Positions 7,652-14,506 of a stretch of DNA of 26,650 nt are shown piece after piece (positions within the stretch are counted from its first letter, which is position 1; every line of letters begins with the position of its first letter). The notes beneath the pieces were generated by a model. It did not search any database. It was not told where the DNA came from and saw nothing but the letters and a program-made list of their open reading frames with translations. A program made the translations under genes and the position numbers. Source of the stretch: COE1 sp963596435 (GTDB lineage: Bacteria; Bacillota; Clostridia; Lachnospirales; Lachnospiraceae); contig CAVBMG010000043.1 in NCBI GenBank assembly GCA_963596435.1, forward strand, positions 1 to 26,650, written 5' to 3'.

Positions 7652-8971
7652 TACATATCTTTTCAATAGGAATGTGCAGAAATATGGAAATGTAATAATC
7701 TGATTTTCTTTTCCAATATTAGCAAGAGCTAATTTTATTCCATAATGAATATCTTCATATGATTCCCCTTTAATCAGGGATGACAAAGATTTGCTTTTGT
7801 TATTGGTTGCTTTTACTTCAACCGGGATAAGATAATTAGCTGTTCTAACAAAGAAATCTTCTTCTAAAGTAGAATTTTCCTTTTTAAAATAATATAGTCC
7901 AAGACCACTTTTGACAAATGCTTCTGCAACGATATTCTCATAAAGAGCGCCTTTATACACATTAAGATTTTTATTGGCGCGTAGATCTTCCTGTGCTTCA
8001 TCATCCAGCATAGAAACCAATATCCCCGTGTCGAAGTAATATAACTTATATTTTTCAGGGTCATAGTTACCTTTTAAAGGTAATTCTGCCTGATTGAGAC
8101 AATAACAGATATTAACCAGACCGGCATCTTTAAGCCATTCGATGCAACCACGGTAGTCTTTGAATCTTGCTCCGGAGGAGACTTTTGAAATTTGAAATTT
8201 TTTATTCTCTTTACTAAGTTGAACTGGGATCTGCTCGAAAACATTCAGAATTCTGGTTTGATCCATTCCTTCAGCGTACTTACGGATATCTTCCCTATAG
8301 TCATTTAATAATTGATGCTGGATATCAAGTGTTCCTTCAAAGGTATTGTTTATTAGATATTGTTTGACTACTGCCGGCAAACCACCAAGAATACAATAAT
8401 CCAGAAATAGTCCTGTGAAAATTTTCATTTCAGCAGAATTAAATGGAATACCATTTACCATATGTTGATATATATCTTCGATTGCGTCATTTGTGTAACC
8501 TTTTGCCCATAAAAATTCCTCGAAATCAAGAGAATGCATAATGTAATCTGATTTATAGCCAACACTATTGCTTTCGATTCGTTTATATTGAATCCCCAGA
8601 AGTGAGCCGCTGCATATAACATCAAATCTACCATCCTGCGCAAAAAATTTAAGAGAAGTAGCAATTTCTGGAAAGTCCTGTACTTCATCAAACAGTAGTA
8701 AAGTATCATGTTCTATGAAATGCAGGGAAGGATTGATTCTGGATATAGTTTTAATAATAGAAGCGGTATCATAGCCATCTTCAATAATTGCTTTAAATTT
8801 AGGCTGCTCCACAAAATTAATTTCAATAAATGATTTATAATTAGTAGAAGCAAAATGTCGGATAGATTCTGTCTTACCTATTTGGCGTGCTCCTTTAATG
8901 ATTAGTGGCTTACGGGCTGAATTTTCTTTCCATTCTTGCAAATAGGTATCTATTTTTCTTCGAATATACAT
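7625..8971 (-). CDS. AAA ATPase with DUF4143 C-terminal domain
   Basis: 448 residues. The N-terminal AAA_14 domain has Walker A GARQIGKT (27-34), Walker B LLLFDE (91-96) and the sensor-like CSGSLLG (120-126). The C-terminal DUF4143 region ends with Asp372 and IPVEVKA (382-388), which matches the D...ExK core of PD-(D/E)xK nuclease-like folds. This is a common, often horizontally mobile prokaryotic family with no settled function. The ATG follows GGAGG on the minus strand. It is AT-rich relative to the flanking DNA-repair genes. Its promoter shares the intergenic region with the divergent unknown gene. Confidence 0.85.
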   Translation of the reverse strand: MYIRRKIDTYLQEWKENSARKPLIIKGARQIGKTESIRHFASTNYKSFIEINFVEQPKFKAIIEDGYDTASIIKTISRINPSLHFIEHDTLLLFDEVQDFPEIATSLKFFAQDGRFDVICSGSLLGIQYKRIESNSVGYKSDYIMHSLDFEEFLWAKGYTNDAIEDIYQHMVNGIPFNSAEMKIFTGLFLDYCILGGLPAVVKQYLINNTFEGTLDIQHQLLNDYREDIRKYAEGMDQTRILNVFEQIPVQLSKENKKFQISKVSSGARFKDYRGCIEWLKDAGLVNICYCLNQAELPLKGNYDPEKYKLYYFDTGILVSMLDDEAQEDLRANKNLNVYKGALYENIVAEAFVKSGLGLYYFKKENSTLEEDFFVRTANYLIPVEVKATNNKSKSLSSLIKGESYEDIHYGIKLALANIGKENQIITFPYFCTFLLKRYVKEHGEDML

Positions 8972-8998
8972 AGGGCACCTCCATTTCCTTTATAATGT

Positions 8999-9026
8999 AG
9001 TATAGCAAAAAATAATAAAATTACAA
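8999..9026 (-). promoter_or_regulatory. Promoter of the DUF4143 ATPase gene
   Basis: Read on the minus strand, TTGTAA (9026-9021), 16 bp, then the extended -10 TGCTATACT whose TATACT occupies 9004-8999. The -35 lies inside the first of three 32-bp-spaced repeats. Confidence 0.6.
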
Positions 9027-9100
9027 TTTTATGGGCGAAAAAAAATTAGAAACTACATTTTTATGGGGGAAAATAATAAAATATTTACAATTTTATGAAC
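9021..9100. repeat. Three direct repeats at exact 32-bp spacing (likely operator array)
   Basis: TTACAATTTTATGGG (9021-9035), a diverged CTACATTTTTATGGG (9053-9067) and TTACAATTTTATGAA (9085-9099). The shared ATG trinucleotide falls at 9031, 9063 and 9095, exactly 32 bp apart, about three helical turns. The first copy overlaps the -35 of the ATPase promoter, and the array lies between it and the divergent promoter at 9146. This suggests cooperative binding of a regulator; the AT-rich context weakens the call. Confidence 0.5.
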
Positions 9101-9145
9101 ATATCAAAATAAAGATAAAATGTTTTCAAAAAATCAAATTATTAA

Positions 9146-9174
9146 TTGACAAATATTTCTACACTCAGTATAAT
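9146..9174 (+). promoter_or_regulatory. Perfect sigma-A consensus promoter
   Basis: TTGACA (9146-9151), 17 bp, TATAAT (9169-9174): identical to consensus at both boxes and spacing. It drives the gene starting at 9233 and shows that an in-frame start at 9146 cannot be used. Confidence 0.9.
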
Positions 9175-9232
9175 AAAGATAAATCATGAAATCATGAAAA
9201 CAAAATTTCAAAAGCACATAGGAGGGAATATT

Positions 9233-9622
9233 ATGTCAAGATATATTATTACATCAACAGTACAGATAGAAGTAAATGATGCAGGAGAGGTATCAGTAAT
9301 CAGCAAGGAAACGAAGATGGAAGAAGTACGGATGCAAGAAAGTACCATTGCATGTCGTCATCAGCTGAATGTGTCAGAAAAAAAATATGGCATTTTAACA
9401 TTTGGTAAGAAAAATCCTATAGGTAGCGTACTTCCTCTGGACTCTGATATTAAAGTGATTTATGAAGGAAAGATTTATGAAGGACACAGCCATAAGACTA
9501 CCCAGGGGCGTATTGACAGACTGACATCATTAATTTATGAGAACTTCTGTGAAAATGACTGGATTCAGACAGAATATAATGAAGTGAGTAAAGAACTTAA
9601 AATTGTGAAAACGGACAGGTGA
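9233..9622 (+). CDS. Hypothetical protein (129 aa), strongly expressed by promoter appearance
   Basis: I do not recognise a family. The start is fixed by AGGAGGG (9220-9226) before ATG 9233 and by the promoter at 9146-9174 upstream. The protein begins MSRYIITSTVQIEV, has an alternating beta-strand pattern with a charged middle (KETKMEEVRMQE), one Gly/His-rich stretch (YEGKIYEGHSHKTTQGRIDRL) and ends acidic/basic without a membrane segment or signal peptide, so it is probably cytosolic. It has two cysteines, far apart. It is divergent from the DUF4143 ATPase and sits in the same AT-rich stretch; whether they work together is unknown. Confidence 0.75.
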   Translation: MSRYIITSTVQIEVNDAGEVSVISKETKMEEVRMQESTIACRHQLNVSEKKYGILTFGKKNPIGSVLPLDSDIKVIYEGKIYEGHSHKTTQGRIDRLTSLIYENFCENDWIQTEYNEVSKELKIVKTDR

Positions 9623-9630
9623 AGGTGAGT

Positions 9631-9674
9631 AATAGTGCATCACGCATAAAAGTGGTGCACTATTGTCTCTTTTG
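9631..9674 (+). terminator. Terminator after the hypothetical gene
   Basis: AATAGTGCATCAC (9631-9643) and GTGGTGCACTATT (9652-9664) form a 13-bp stem with one G-U pair and an 8-nt loop, followed by GTCTCTTTTG. It lies between convergent genes. Confidence 0.75.
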
Positions 9675-9677
9675 TAT

Positions 9678-10469
9678 TTAACTGTCTGCAATCTGTCGTC
9701 CTTCATGATTCATGTGGTAATTGTCACGGTAGATCAGTTGCGACAAGGGTACGAAGGTATATCCTTTATCCTGTAAGGTAGTAATCAGAGTATCCAGGGC
9801 ATCGGCTGTGAATTTGGCACCATTATGGCAAAGAATGATAGAACCATTTCCAAGATGCTTGTGCTCTGTAACCGTTTTGATAATGGAATCAACGCCGTAG
9901 TCTTTCCAGTCAAGAGAGTCCACATCCCATTGAATCGTGTAATATCCGCACTTTTTGGCTGTTTTTACAACGGCATTATCATAGTCGCCATAGGGAGGGC
10001 GGAACAGGAACATTTCATAACCTGTCAGGTTCTTGACTTTTTCATGGACTTTCATTAATTCTGTTTCTTTTTCACTGTCAGAGAGCTGGCTCATATTCTT
10101 GTGATTCTCACTGTGGTTGCCAAGATCGTGTCCTTCTGCCAGAATCATTTTCACATCATCAGGGTAATGTTCTACCCATCCACCCGTCATAAAGAAGGTT
10201 ACTTTAACATTATGTTTCTTGAGAATTTCCATGATTTTCTGGGTATCTTCATTGCCCCAGGCTGCGTCAAAAGTCAGAGCTATTTTAGGTTCCTGAGTTT
10301 CCACACAATAGATGGGCAATTCTCTGTCTCCGACAGTGGAACTGGTGGGAATACTCTGTCGGATTCCCACAAGCCCGGTCAGGACGAGAAGCGCAGCAGC
10401 CATCGTGACGACTTTGCCACTTAATTTTTTCTCGTGAATCGTATCTATGATATCGTTCCATTTTAACAT
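9678..10469 (-). CDS. Membrane-anchored polysaccharide deacetylase (NodB/CE4 family, PdaB-like)
   Basis: 263 residues. An N-terminal hydrophobic anchor (about 20-38) places the NodB domain outside the membrane, where such enzymes remove acetyl groups from peptidoglycan or related polymers. Motif 1 is TFDAAWG (66-72): Asp68 is kept but the usual second Asp of TFDD is Ala69, as in PdaB-like sporulation proteins. Motif 2 gives His119 and His123 (NHSENH), motif 3 RPPYG (157-161), motif 4 WDVDSLDW (181-188) and motif 5 LCHNG with His215. No good SD precedes the ATG, so the start is less certain. A sporulation or cell-wall role is likely; activity may be weak given motif 1. Confidence 0.85.
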   Translation of the reverse strand: MLKWNDIIDTIHEKKLSGKVVTMAAALLVLTGLVGIRQSIPTSSTVGDRELPIYCVETQEPKIALTFDAAWGNEDTQKIMEILKKHNVKVTFFMTGGWVEHYPDDVKMILAEGHDLGNHSENHKNMSQLSDSEKETELMKVHEKVKNLTGYEMFLFRPPYGDYDNAVVKTAKKCGYYTIQWDVDSLDWKDYGVDSIIKTVTEHKHLGNGSIILCHNGAKFTADALDTLITTLQDKGYTFVPLSQLIYRDNYHMNHEGRQIADS

Positions 10470-10531
10470 AGGCTACCCGTAGTATATTTTTGATATCATT
10501 ATATTAGGCTGCTGTGGAATTTATGTATAGC

Positions 10532-10598
10532 TTGATATTTTACATGAATTTACATATAATAAATATGAAATGACATTATTTTATCATAATTATGATAA
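10532..10598 (+). promoter_or_regulatory. Promoter and palindromic operator of the toxin-antitoxin operon
   Basis: TTGATA (10532-10537), 17 bp, TATAAT (10555-10560). Downstream, TTATCATAA-TTATGATAA (10581-10598) is a perfect 18-bp palindrome ending in the SD sequence AAGGAGG (10597-10603). This position fits autorepression by the antitoxin, which is usual for Phd-type systems. Confidence 0.7.
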
Positions 10599-10609
10599 GG
10601 AGGCGGCAT

Positions 10610-10870
10610 ATGATACAAATTAGACCAGTATCTGATTTAAGAAATAAATTTACAGAAATAGAAAGTACAGTAAAGGCAGGTTCACCAGTTTATTTGACAA
10701 AGAATGGATATGGATCGATGGTAGTAATGAGTATTGAAACATATTCAAGACTTACAGAGTCAGCAGAAGATGCATTGGATATAGCAGATAAAGTTGCAGA
10801 AGAAACTGATAAAAGATATACACATGAGGAAATGTTTGCAAAATTAAGGGAGGCAGTTAATGAACAATGA
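10610..10870 (+). CDS. Type II antitoxin, Phd/YefM family
   Basis: 86 residues starting MIQIRPVSDLRNKF. This N-terminal DNA-binding motif (xxIxPVSDLRxxF) and the following PVYLTKNGYGSMVVMSIETY are diagnostic of Phd/YefM. The C-terminal part (about 50-86) is the acidic, toxin-neutralising segment. ATG 10610 follows AAGGAGG at 10597-10603; an upstream in-frame ATG at 10592 lies inside the palindromic operator and before the SD, so it is rejected. The gene overlaps the toxin start by 11 nt, giving coupled expression. Confidence 0.92.
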   Translation: MIQIRPVSDLRNKFTEIESTVKAGSPVYLTKNGYGSMVVMSIETYSRLTESAEDALDIADKVAEETDKRYTHEEMFAKLREAVNEQ

Positions 10871-11189
10871 AAACTACCAACTTAGATATTTGCCGTTGTT
10901 CTTTGATGATGTGAACAATATTACATCATACATTAGAAATAATTTATCCAATCCTCAGGCAGCTAAAGATTTGATTGATACTATTGAAAAATCAATATTA
11001 GAGCGTCAGCCAATTTGTGAAAGTTTTGAACCTTATCATTCCAAAAGAAACAGGAAATACCCATATTATAGAATATATGTTAAAAATTATATAGTATTTT
11101 ATGTTGTTATTGATGATGAAGGTCCAAATAAAATAATGGAAGTCAGACGCTTGCTATTCAATCGACAGGATAAAGATAATATTATATAG
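10860..11189 (+). CDS. Type II toxin, RelE/ParE family
   Basis: 109 residues. Two N-terminal helices (DDVNNITSYIRNNLSNPQAA) are followed by a beta-sheet core with YYRIYVKNYIVFYVV and a C-terminal MEVRRLLFNRQD, the RelE/ParE fold pattern. Relatives either cleave ribosome-bound mRNA (RelE) or poison gyrase (ParE); the sequence alone does not decide between them. AGGGAGG (10848-10854) precedes the ATG. It overlaps the antitoxin by 11 nt and is followed by a strong terminator, making a closed two-gene unit. Confidence 0.9.
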   Translation: MNNENYQLRYLPLFFDDVNNITSYIRNNLSNPQAAKDLIDTIEKSILERQPICESFEPYHSKRNRKYPYYRIYVKNYIVFYVVIDDEGPNKIMEVRRLLFNRQDKDNII

Positions 11190-11197
11190 AAGAAGCC

Positions 11198-11250
11198 AAA
11201 AACCATACGCATTAGACAGTAAATTTATTCTATGCGTGTGGTTTTTATTT
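11198..11250 (+). terminator. Terminator of the toxin-antitoxin operon
   Basis: AAAACCATACGCAT (11199-11212) pairs with ATGCGTGTGGTTTT (11232-11245) with one G-U pair and a long 19-nt loop, followed by TTTATTTATTT. Confidence 0.85.
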
Positions 11251-11324
11251 ATTTCATATATGTATAGACACTTTATCGGTTCTTGACAGGGATTTTAGAA
11301 TACGGTTAAGGTTAAAAATATAAG

Positions 11325-11377
11325 ATAAACAGTATATAACAGTTGACAACACATCTACACTGTTATATACTGTTTAT
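11325..11377 (+). promoter_or_regulatory. Promoter embedded in a long perfect inverted repeat, upstream of the GntR regulator
   Basis: Perfect 19-bp arms lie at 11325-11343 and 11359-11377, separated by 15 bp; each contains ACAGTATATAACAGT or its complement. TTGACA (11343-11348), 17 bp, TATACT (11366-11371) is a near-consensus promoter whose -35 begins at the end of the left arm and whose -10 lies in the right arm. A regulator bound at both arms would cover the promoter. Autorepression by the GntR protein is the simplest reading. Confidence 0.8.
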
Positions 11378-11418
11378 TATTAGAAGAACTACATAACGAG
11401 AAATGGAGATAAGAATAG

Positions 11419-11790
11419 ATGCATCTGATTATCAACAACTCATCCATGCAGCCCATTTACGAACAGATCATAGGGCAGATTAAGGAGAAAATCCAGCATG
11501 GAGAATTACAACAGGAGGAAGCACTTCCTTCGGTGCGTACACTTTCCAGGGAGCTTAGAATCAGTGCTTTGACTGTGAAGAAAGCATATGATGCCTTAGA
11601 ACAGGAAGGATTTATTGTTACTGTGCATGGAAAAGGCAGTTTCGTTGCCGCAATCAACAATAATGTTGCCCTGGAAGAACAGCGAAGAGAAGTGGAAGCG
11701 GCTTTTGAGGAAGCCATCAGGAAGGCGAGAAGCTGCGGCATGACGAGAGAAGAAATCAGTCAATTATTGGATATTATGATGGAGGATTAG
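11419..11790 (+). CDS. GntR family transcriptional regulator, YtrA subfamily
   Basis: 123 residues. The N-terminal winged helix-turn-helix has the GntR signature PIYEQIIGQIKEKIQHGEL (about 12-30), LPSVRTLSRELRISALTVKKAYDALEQEGF and the wing GKGSFV. The short C-terminal helical tail of about 45 residues, with no ligand domain, is typical of the YtrA subfamily. GGAG (11405-11408) precedes the ATG by 10 nt. It is followed after 4 nt by an ABC transporter, the usual partner of YtrA regulators, and its promoter is inside an inverted repeat. Confidence 0.93.
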   Translation: MHLIINNSSMQPIYEQIIGQIKEKIQHGELQQEEALPSVRTLSRELRISALTVKKAYDALEQEGFIVTVHGKGSFVAAINNNVALEEQRREVEAAFEEAIRKARSCGMTREEISQLLDIMMED

Positions 11791-11794
11791 AACA

Positions 11795-12658
11795 TTGGGA
11801 GAGAAGAAGTTAATCCAGTTGCAGGATGTGACCAAGAGCTATCCGCAATTTAAACTGCATTGTTCGATGGAATTAAAGGAAGGATATATTACAGGTCTGA
11901 TAGGTCTAAATGGCGCAGGTAAGAGTACGACTTTTAAGACAATACTGGGGCTGATTACACCTGATAGCGGAGTAGTTACTGTATTTGGGCATGAACCGGG
12001 GCAGCTTACACAGGAAGACAGGGAGAATATGGGCGTTGTACTGGCGGATTCGGGATTCAGTGGCTGGCTTACTGTAGCGGATATCCTGGCGATCCAGGCT
12101 GCCATGTATCATCATTTTAATCAAAATAGTTTTAAAGAGAAGTGTGAACAGTTCCAGATTCCCCTCAATAAACAAATTAAGGAATTTTCCACGGGAATGA
12201 GGGCTAAATTAAAGCTCTTGGTCGCACTGTCCCATGAGGCAAAGCTGTTGATACTGGATGAGCCTACAGCAGGGCTTGACGTGGTCGCCAGAGATGAGCT
12301 GCTGGATATGCTGCGTGATTATATGGAAATACCCAATCGTGGAATCCTCATCAGTTCTCATATTGCAGAGGATTTGGAAGGCTTGTGTGATGATATCTAT
12401 ATGCTGGAACAAGGCGAAGTGATTCTCCATGAGGATACGGATGTGCTTTTGCATGAATATGGCATACTCAAGGTGACAGAGGAGCAATATGCTGCTATGG
12501 ATAAGAGCTATATTGTACGGCAGAAGAAAGAGGCCTGGGGCTGGCAGCTTCTGACTGACCAGAAGCAGTACTATCAGGAGAATGCCAGAGATCTTGCGAT
12601 TGAAAAAGGCGGCATTGATGAAGTGATTCTGATGTTGACGAAGGGAGAAACATTATGA
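11795..12658 (+). CDS. ABC transporter ATP-binding protein (ABC-2 exporter type)
   Basis: 287 residues. Walker A GLNGAGKST (37-45), a degenerate signature STGMR (132-136) and Walker B LLILDEPTAGLD (151-162). The signature form and the C-terminal extension match YtrB/BcrA-type exporter ATPases. The start is TTG 11795, 9 nt after GGAGG (11781-11785); no ATG fits. It lies 4 nt behind the GntR gene and overlaps the permease by 4 nt (ATGA). A role in export of an antimicrobial, lipid or envelope-stress response substrate is likely but not specified by sequence. Confidence 0.93.
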   Translation: MGEKKLIQLQDVTKSYPQFKLHCSMELKEGYITGLIGLNGAGKSTTFKTILGLITPDSGVVTVFGHEPGQLTQEDRENMGVVLADSGFSGWLTVADILAIQAAMYHHFNQNSFKEKCEQFQIPLNKQIKEFSTGMRAKLKLLVALSHEAKLLILDEPTAGLDVVARDELLDMLRDYMEIPNRGILISSHIAEDLEGLCDDIYMLEQGEVILHEDTDVLLHEYGILKVTEEQYAAMDKSYIVRQKKEAWGWQLLTDQKQYYQENARDLAIEKGGIDEVILMLTKGETL

Positions 12659-13284
12659 AAGGATTATTGATCAAGGACTACAGATTGTTATGGAATCAGC
12701 GCAGAACGCTTGGGATTATGATGTTAATCTGGGCGATTGTGGTATTCACCAATACCAATCCTGCCTTTGCAGTAAGTTATCTAATATTTATCTGCAGTAT
12801 TCTGGCAATTACCACTGTCAGTTACGATCAGCATGAGAATGGAATTATTTTCCTATTGTCGCTTCCAATCAGCAGGAAACAGTATGTGCAGGAGAAGTAT
12901 CTGCTTTTTCTGATTAATCTAATGGCAGCCGTATTGATTTCTGCGCTGTTTATATGGCTTCCCGGAAATATTGAGGGAATTGCAGTGGTGTTTCTGATCG
13001 GTGTGGCAGTCCTGGTAATATCAGTCATGATGCCGGTTTCACTGATATTTGGTGCGGAAAAGGGCAGACTGGTAATTATAGCATTTGGTGCGGTTATCTG
13101 TATTGTTGGTGTCTGGAGTGAGAAGCTTGCGCAAATGACAGGGATTGATATAGAGCATATGCTGGATGTCTTTTTCTCACAGAAAGAAATGTATCTGAAT
13201 CTGGAATGTATACTTGTATGTATCTGCGCACTGGCAATCTCCTATGGAATCGCCAGCACACACATGGTCAGAAAAGAGTATTAA
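12655..13284 (+). CDS. ABC-2 type transporter permease
   Basis: 209 residues with about six hydrophobic helices: 17-33, 37-53, 80-100, 106-128, 135-152 and 180-200. It starts MKGLLIKDYRLLW, the common opening of small ABC-2 permeases of the BcrB/YtrC-like type, and has the cytosolic LPISRKQYVQEKY loop shared by the family. It overlaps the ATPase gene by 4 nt. A homodimer would supply the membrane part of the exporter. No terminator with a good stem was seen in the 72-bp gap after it. Confidence 0.9.
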   Translation: MKGLLIKDYRLLWNQRRTLGIMMLIWAIVVFTNTNPAFAVSYLIFICSILAITTVSYDQHENGIIFLLSLPISRKQYVQEKYLLFLINLMAAVLISALFIWLPGNIEGIAVVFLIGVAVLVISVMMPVSLIFGAEKGRLVIIAFGAVICIVGVWSEKLAQMTGIDIEHMLDVFFSQKEMYLNLECILVCICALAISYGIASTHMVRKEY

Positions 13285-13356
13285 AAAACATATTGAAAAC
13301 CTTTATTTTAATGGTTATGATAGAAATATTGAATATTCAAATAAAGGAGTTCCCCA

Positions 13357-14031
13357 ATGTTAAGAGAATGTGATTTGGATGAAATATCTGATGGAAAAAA
13401 ATACAGTATCAATGATATGGTGAAAGCTGACTGCGATGATTGCAAGGGATGCAGCGCCTGTTGTCATGGGATGGGAAGCTCCATTGTGCTTGATCCGCTT
13501 GACGTGCATCACCTGATGAGTCATTTCCAGACCAGATTCGAGGTACTGCTGGAGGATAAGATAGAGCTGAATATTGTAGATGGAGTGATTCTGCCAAATC
13601 TCAAGATGAATACGCAGGCAGAAGGAGAACCCTGTGTATTTCTGGATGAAAAGGGCAGATGCAGCATTCATGGGGACAGACCAGGTATCTGTCGTATTTT
13701 CCCATTGGGTAGAGTGTATGAAAATAACAGCTTTTCCTATATTTTACAGATACATGAATGTCAGAAGGAGAATCGTTCCAAGGTAAAAGTCAGCAAGTGG
13801 ATCGATACCCCGGATTTGAAGAAAAATCAGCAGTTTATCACAGATTGGCATTATTTCCTGAAAGCAGTGCAGGCTAAGCTTGCAGCCAGTGGAGATGAAG
13901 AGCTGATTAAGCGCATTGCCATGCAGATTCTGCAATATTTCTACATAGAGCCGTATCATACAGACAGCGATTTTTATGAGCAGTTTGATAAGAGACTGAT
14001 GCAGATGAAGAAATTAGTAGGGATAGATTAA
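13357..14031 (+). CDS. YkgJ family cysteine-cluster protein (CxxCxxCC)
   Basis: 224 residues. The cysteine cluster is Cys26, Cys29, Cys32, Cys35 and Cys36, and a second motif GRCSIHGDRPGICRIFPLGR supplies two more conserved Cys (about 98-110). This is the zinc- or iron-chelating YkgJ/FliB-like domain. AAGGAG (13345-13350) precedes the ATG. The function is unknown in general; some relatives modify or bind metal centres. It is 0.5 kb upstream of the nitrogenase-like locus, but a strong terminator separates them, so a metal-handling link is only a guess. Confidence 0.88.
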   Translation: MLRECDLDEISDGKKYSINDMVKADCDDCKGCSACCHGMGSSIVLDPLDVHHLMSHFQTRFEVLLEDKIELNIVDGVILPNLKMNTQAEGEPCVFLDEKGRCSIHGDRPGICRIFPLGRVYENNSFSYILQIHECQKENRSKVKVSKWIDTPDLKKNQQFITDWHYFLKAVQAKLAASGDEELIKRIAMQILQYFYIEPYHTDSDFYEQFDKRLMQMKKLVGID

Positions 14032-14073
14032 AGAGAAGTGGTAATAATAAAGTCTGTAAGGAGTGTGATTAAC

Positions 14074-14286
14074 ATGGAACCTACAGACTTTAATGGAAAT
14101 TTGACTATGACGGATGGGCTGCCGCTTGGGTTTGCCATGGGCATGGCGATGAATCAGCAGGCACTTGACCATTACGGAAAGCTAACTGAATATGAGAAGG
14201 AGAGGCTGATTGCCGAAAGTCGTGGAGTGAAGAGCAAGGAAGAGATGGACCGGCTCGTAGAACGACTTGGGGATGGCTTCTACTAA
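14074..14286 (+). CDS. Small conserved clostridial protein of unknown function (70 aa)
   Basis: The sequence opens MEPTDFNGNL and has LPLGFAMGMAMNQQALDHYGKL followed by a charged helix (EYEKERLIAESRGVKSKEEMDRLVERLG). This pattern (LPLGFxMxxAxN...YxxLxxxEKxxII...SKxEMxxxVxxL) resembles small proteins I recall as widespread in Clostridia with no known role. ATG 14074 is 10 nt after AAGGAG (14058-14063); the upstream in-frame GTG at 14038 lacks an SD. It is probably co-transcribed with the YkgJ gene 42 nt upstream and is closed by a terminator. Confidence 0.75.
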   Translation: MEPTDFNGNLTMTDGLPLGFAMGMAMNQQALDHYGKLTEYEKERLIAESRGVKSKEEMDRLVERLGDGFY

Positions 14287-14298
14287 AACAGACACGTA

Positions 14299-14345
14299 AC
14301 AGTCTTTCGCACAATTTATTGTGTGGAAGGCTGTTGTTTTTTTTG
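14299..14345 (+). terminator. Terminator of the ykgJ unit
   Basis: ACAGTCTTTCGCACAA (14299-14314) pairs with TTGTGTGGAAGGCTGT (14319-14334) through several G-U pairs, followed by GTTTTTTTT. It isolates the nitrogenase-like operon. Confidence 0.9.
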
Positions 14346-14398
14346 CCCTGAATACATATCGGGAAACAGTTATTGAGAATTTATAACTGTTTGCTTTG

Positions 14399-14427
14399 TT
14401 GACATAAGGAAAAATCAATGTTATCCT
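14399..14427 (+). promoter_or_regulatory. Promoter of the nitrogenase-like/ABC importer operon
   Basis: TTGACA (14399-14404), 17 bp, TATCCT (14422-14427). It is the only good promoter between the terminator at 14345 and the NifH-like gene, and predicts a start near 14434. Confidence 0.75.
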
Positions 14428-14432
14428 AGCGA

Positions 14433-14456
14433 TTAGTTAAAACTAACACAAGTTAG
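14433..14456 (+). promoter_or_regulatory. Alternating TTAG/CTAA half-sites at the predicted transcription start
   Basis: TTAGTT-AA-AACTAA (14433-14446) and, overlapping it, CTAAC-ACAA-GTTAG (14443-14456) form two back-to-back palindromes. Position and half-site (TTAG...CTAA) resemble operators of the DtxR/IdeR family of iron- or manganese-dependent repressors. The regulator identity is inference; no regulator gene is adjacent. Confidence 0.5.
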
Positions 14457-14506
14457 AACAGACTCATAAACGTGTAATACAAATAAAATGTGGAGAAGTG
14501 AAAGCT

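Noticed and set aside
9021..9100. Short repeats as a CRISPR array
   Set aside because: Only three degenerate AT-rich copies of about 15 bp with 17-bp gaps, inside a promoter region and without cas genes.
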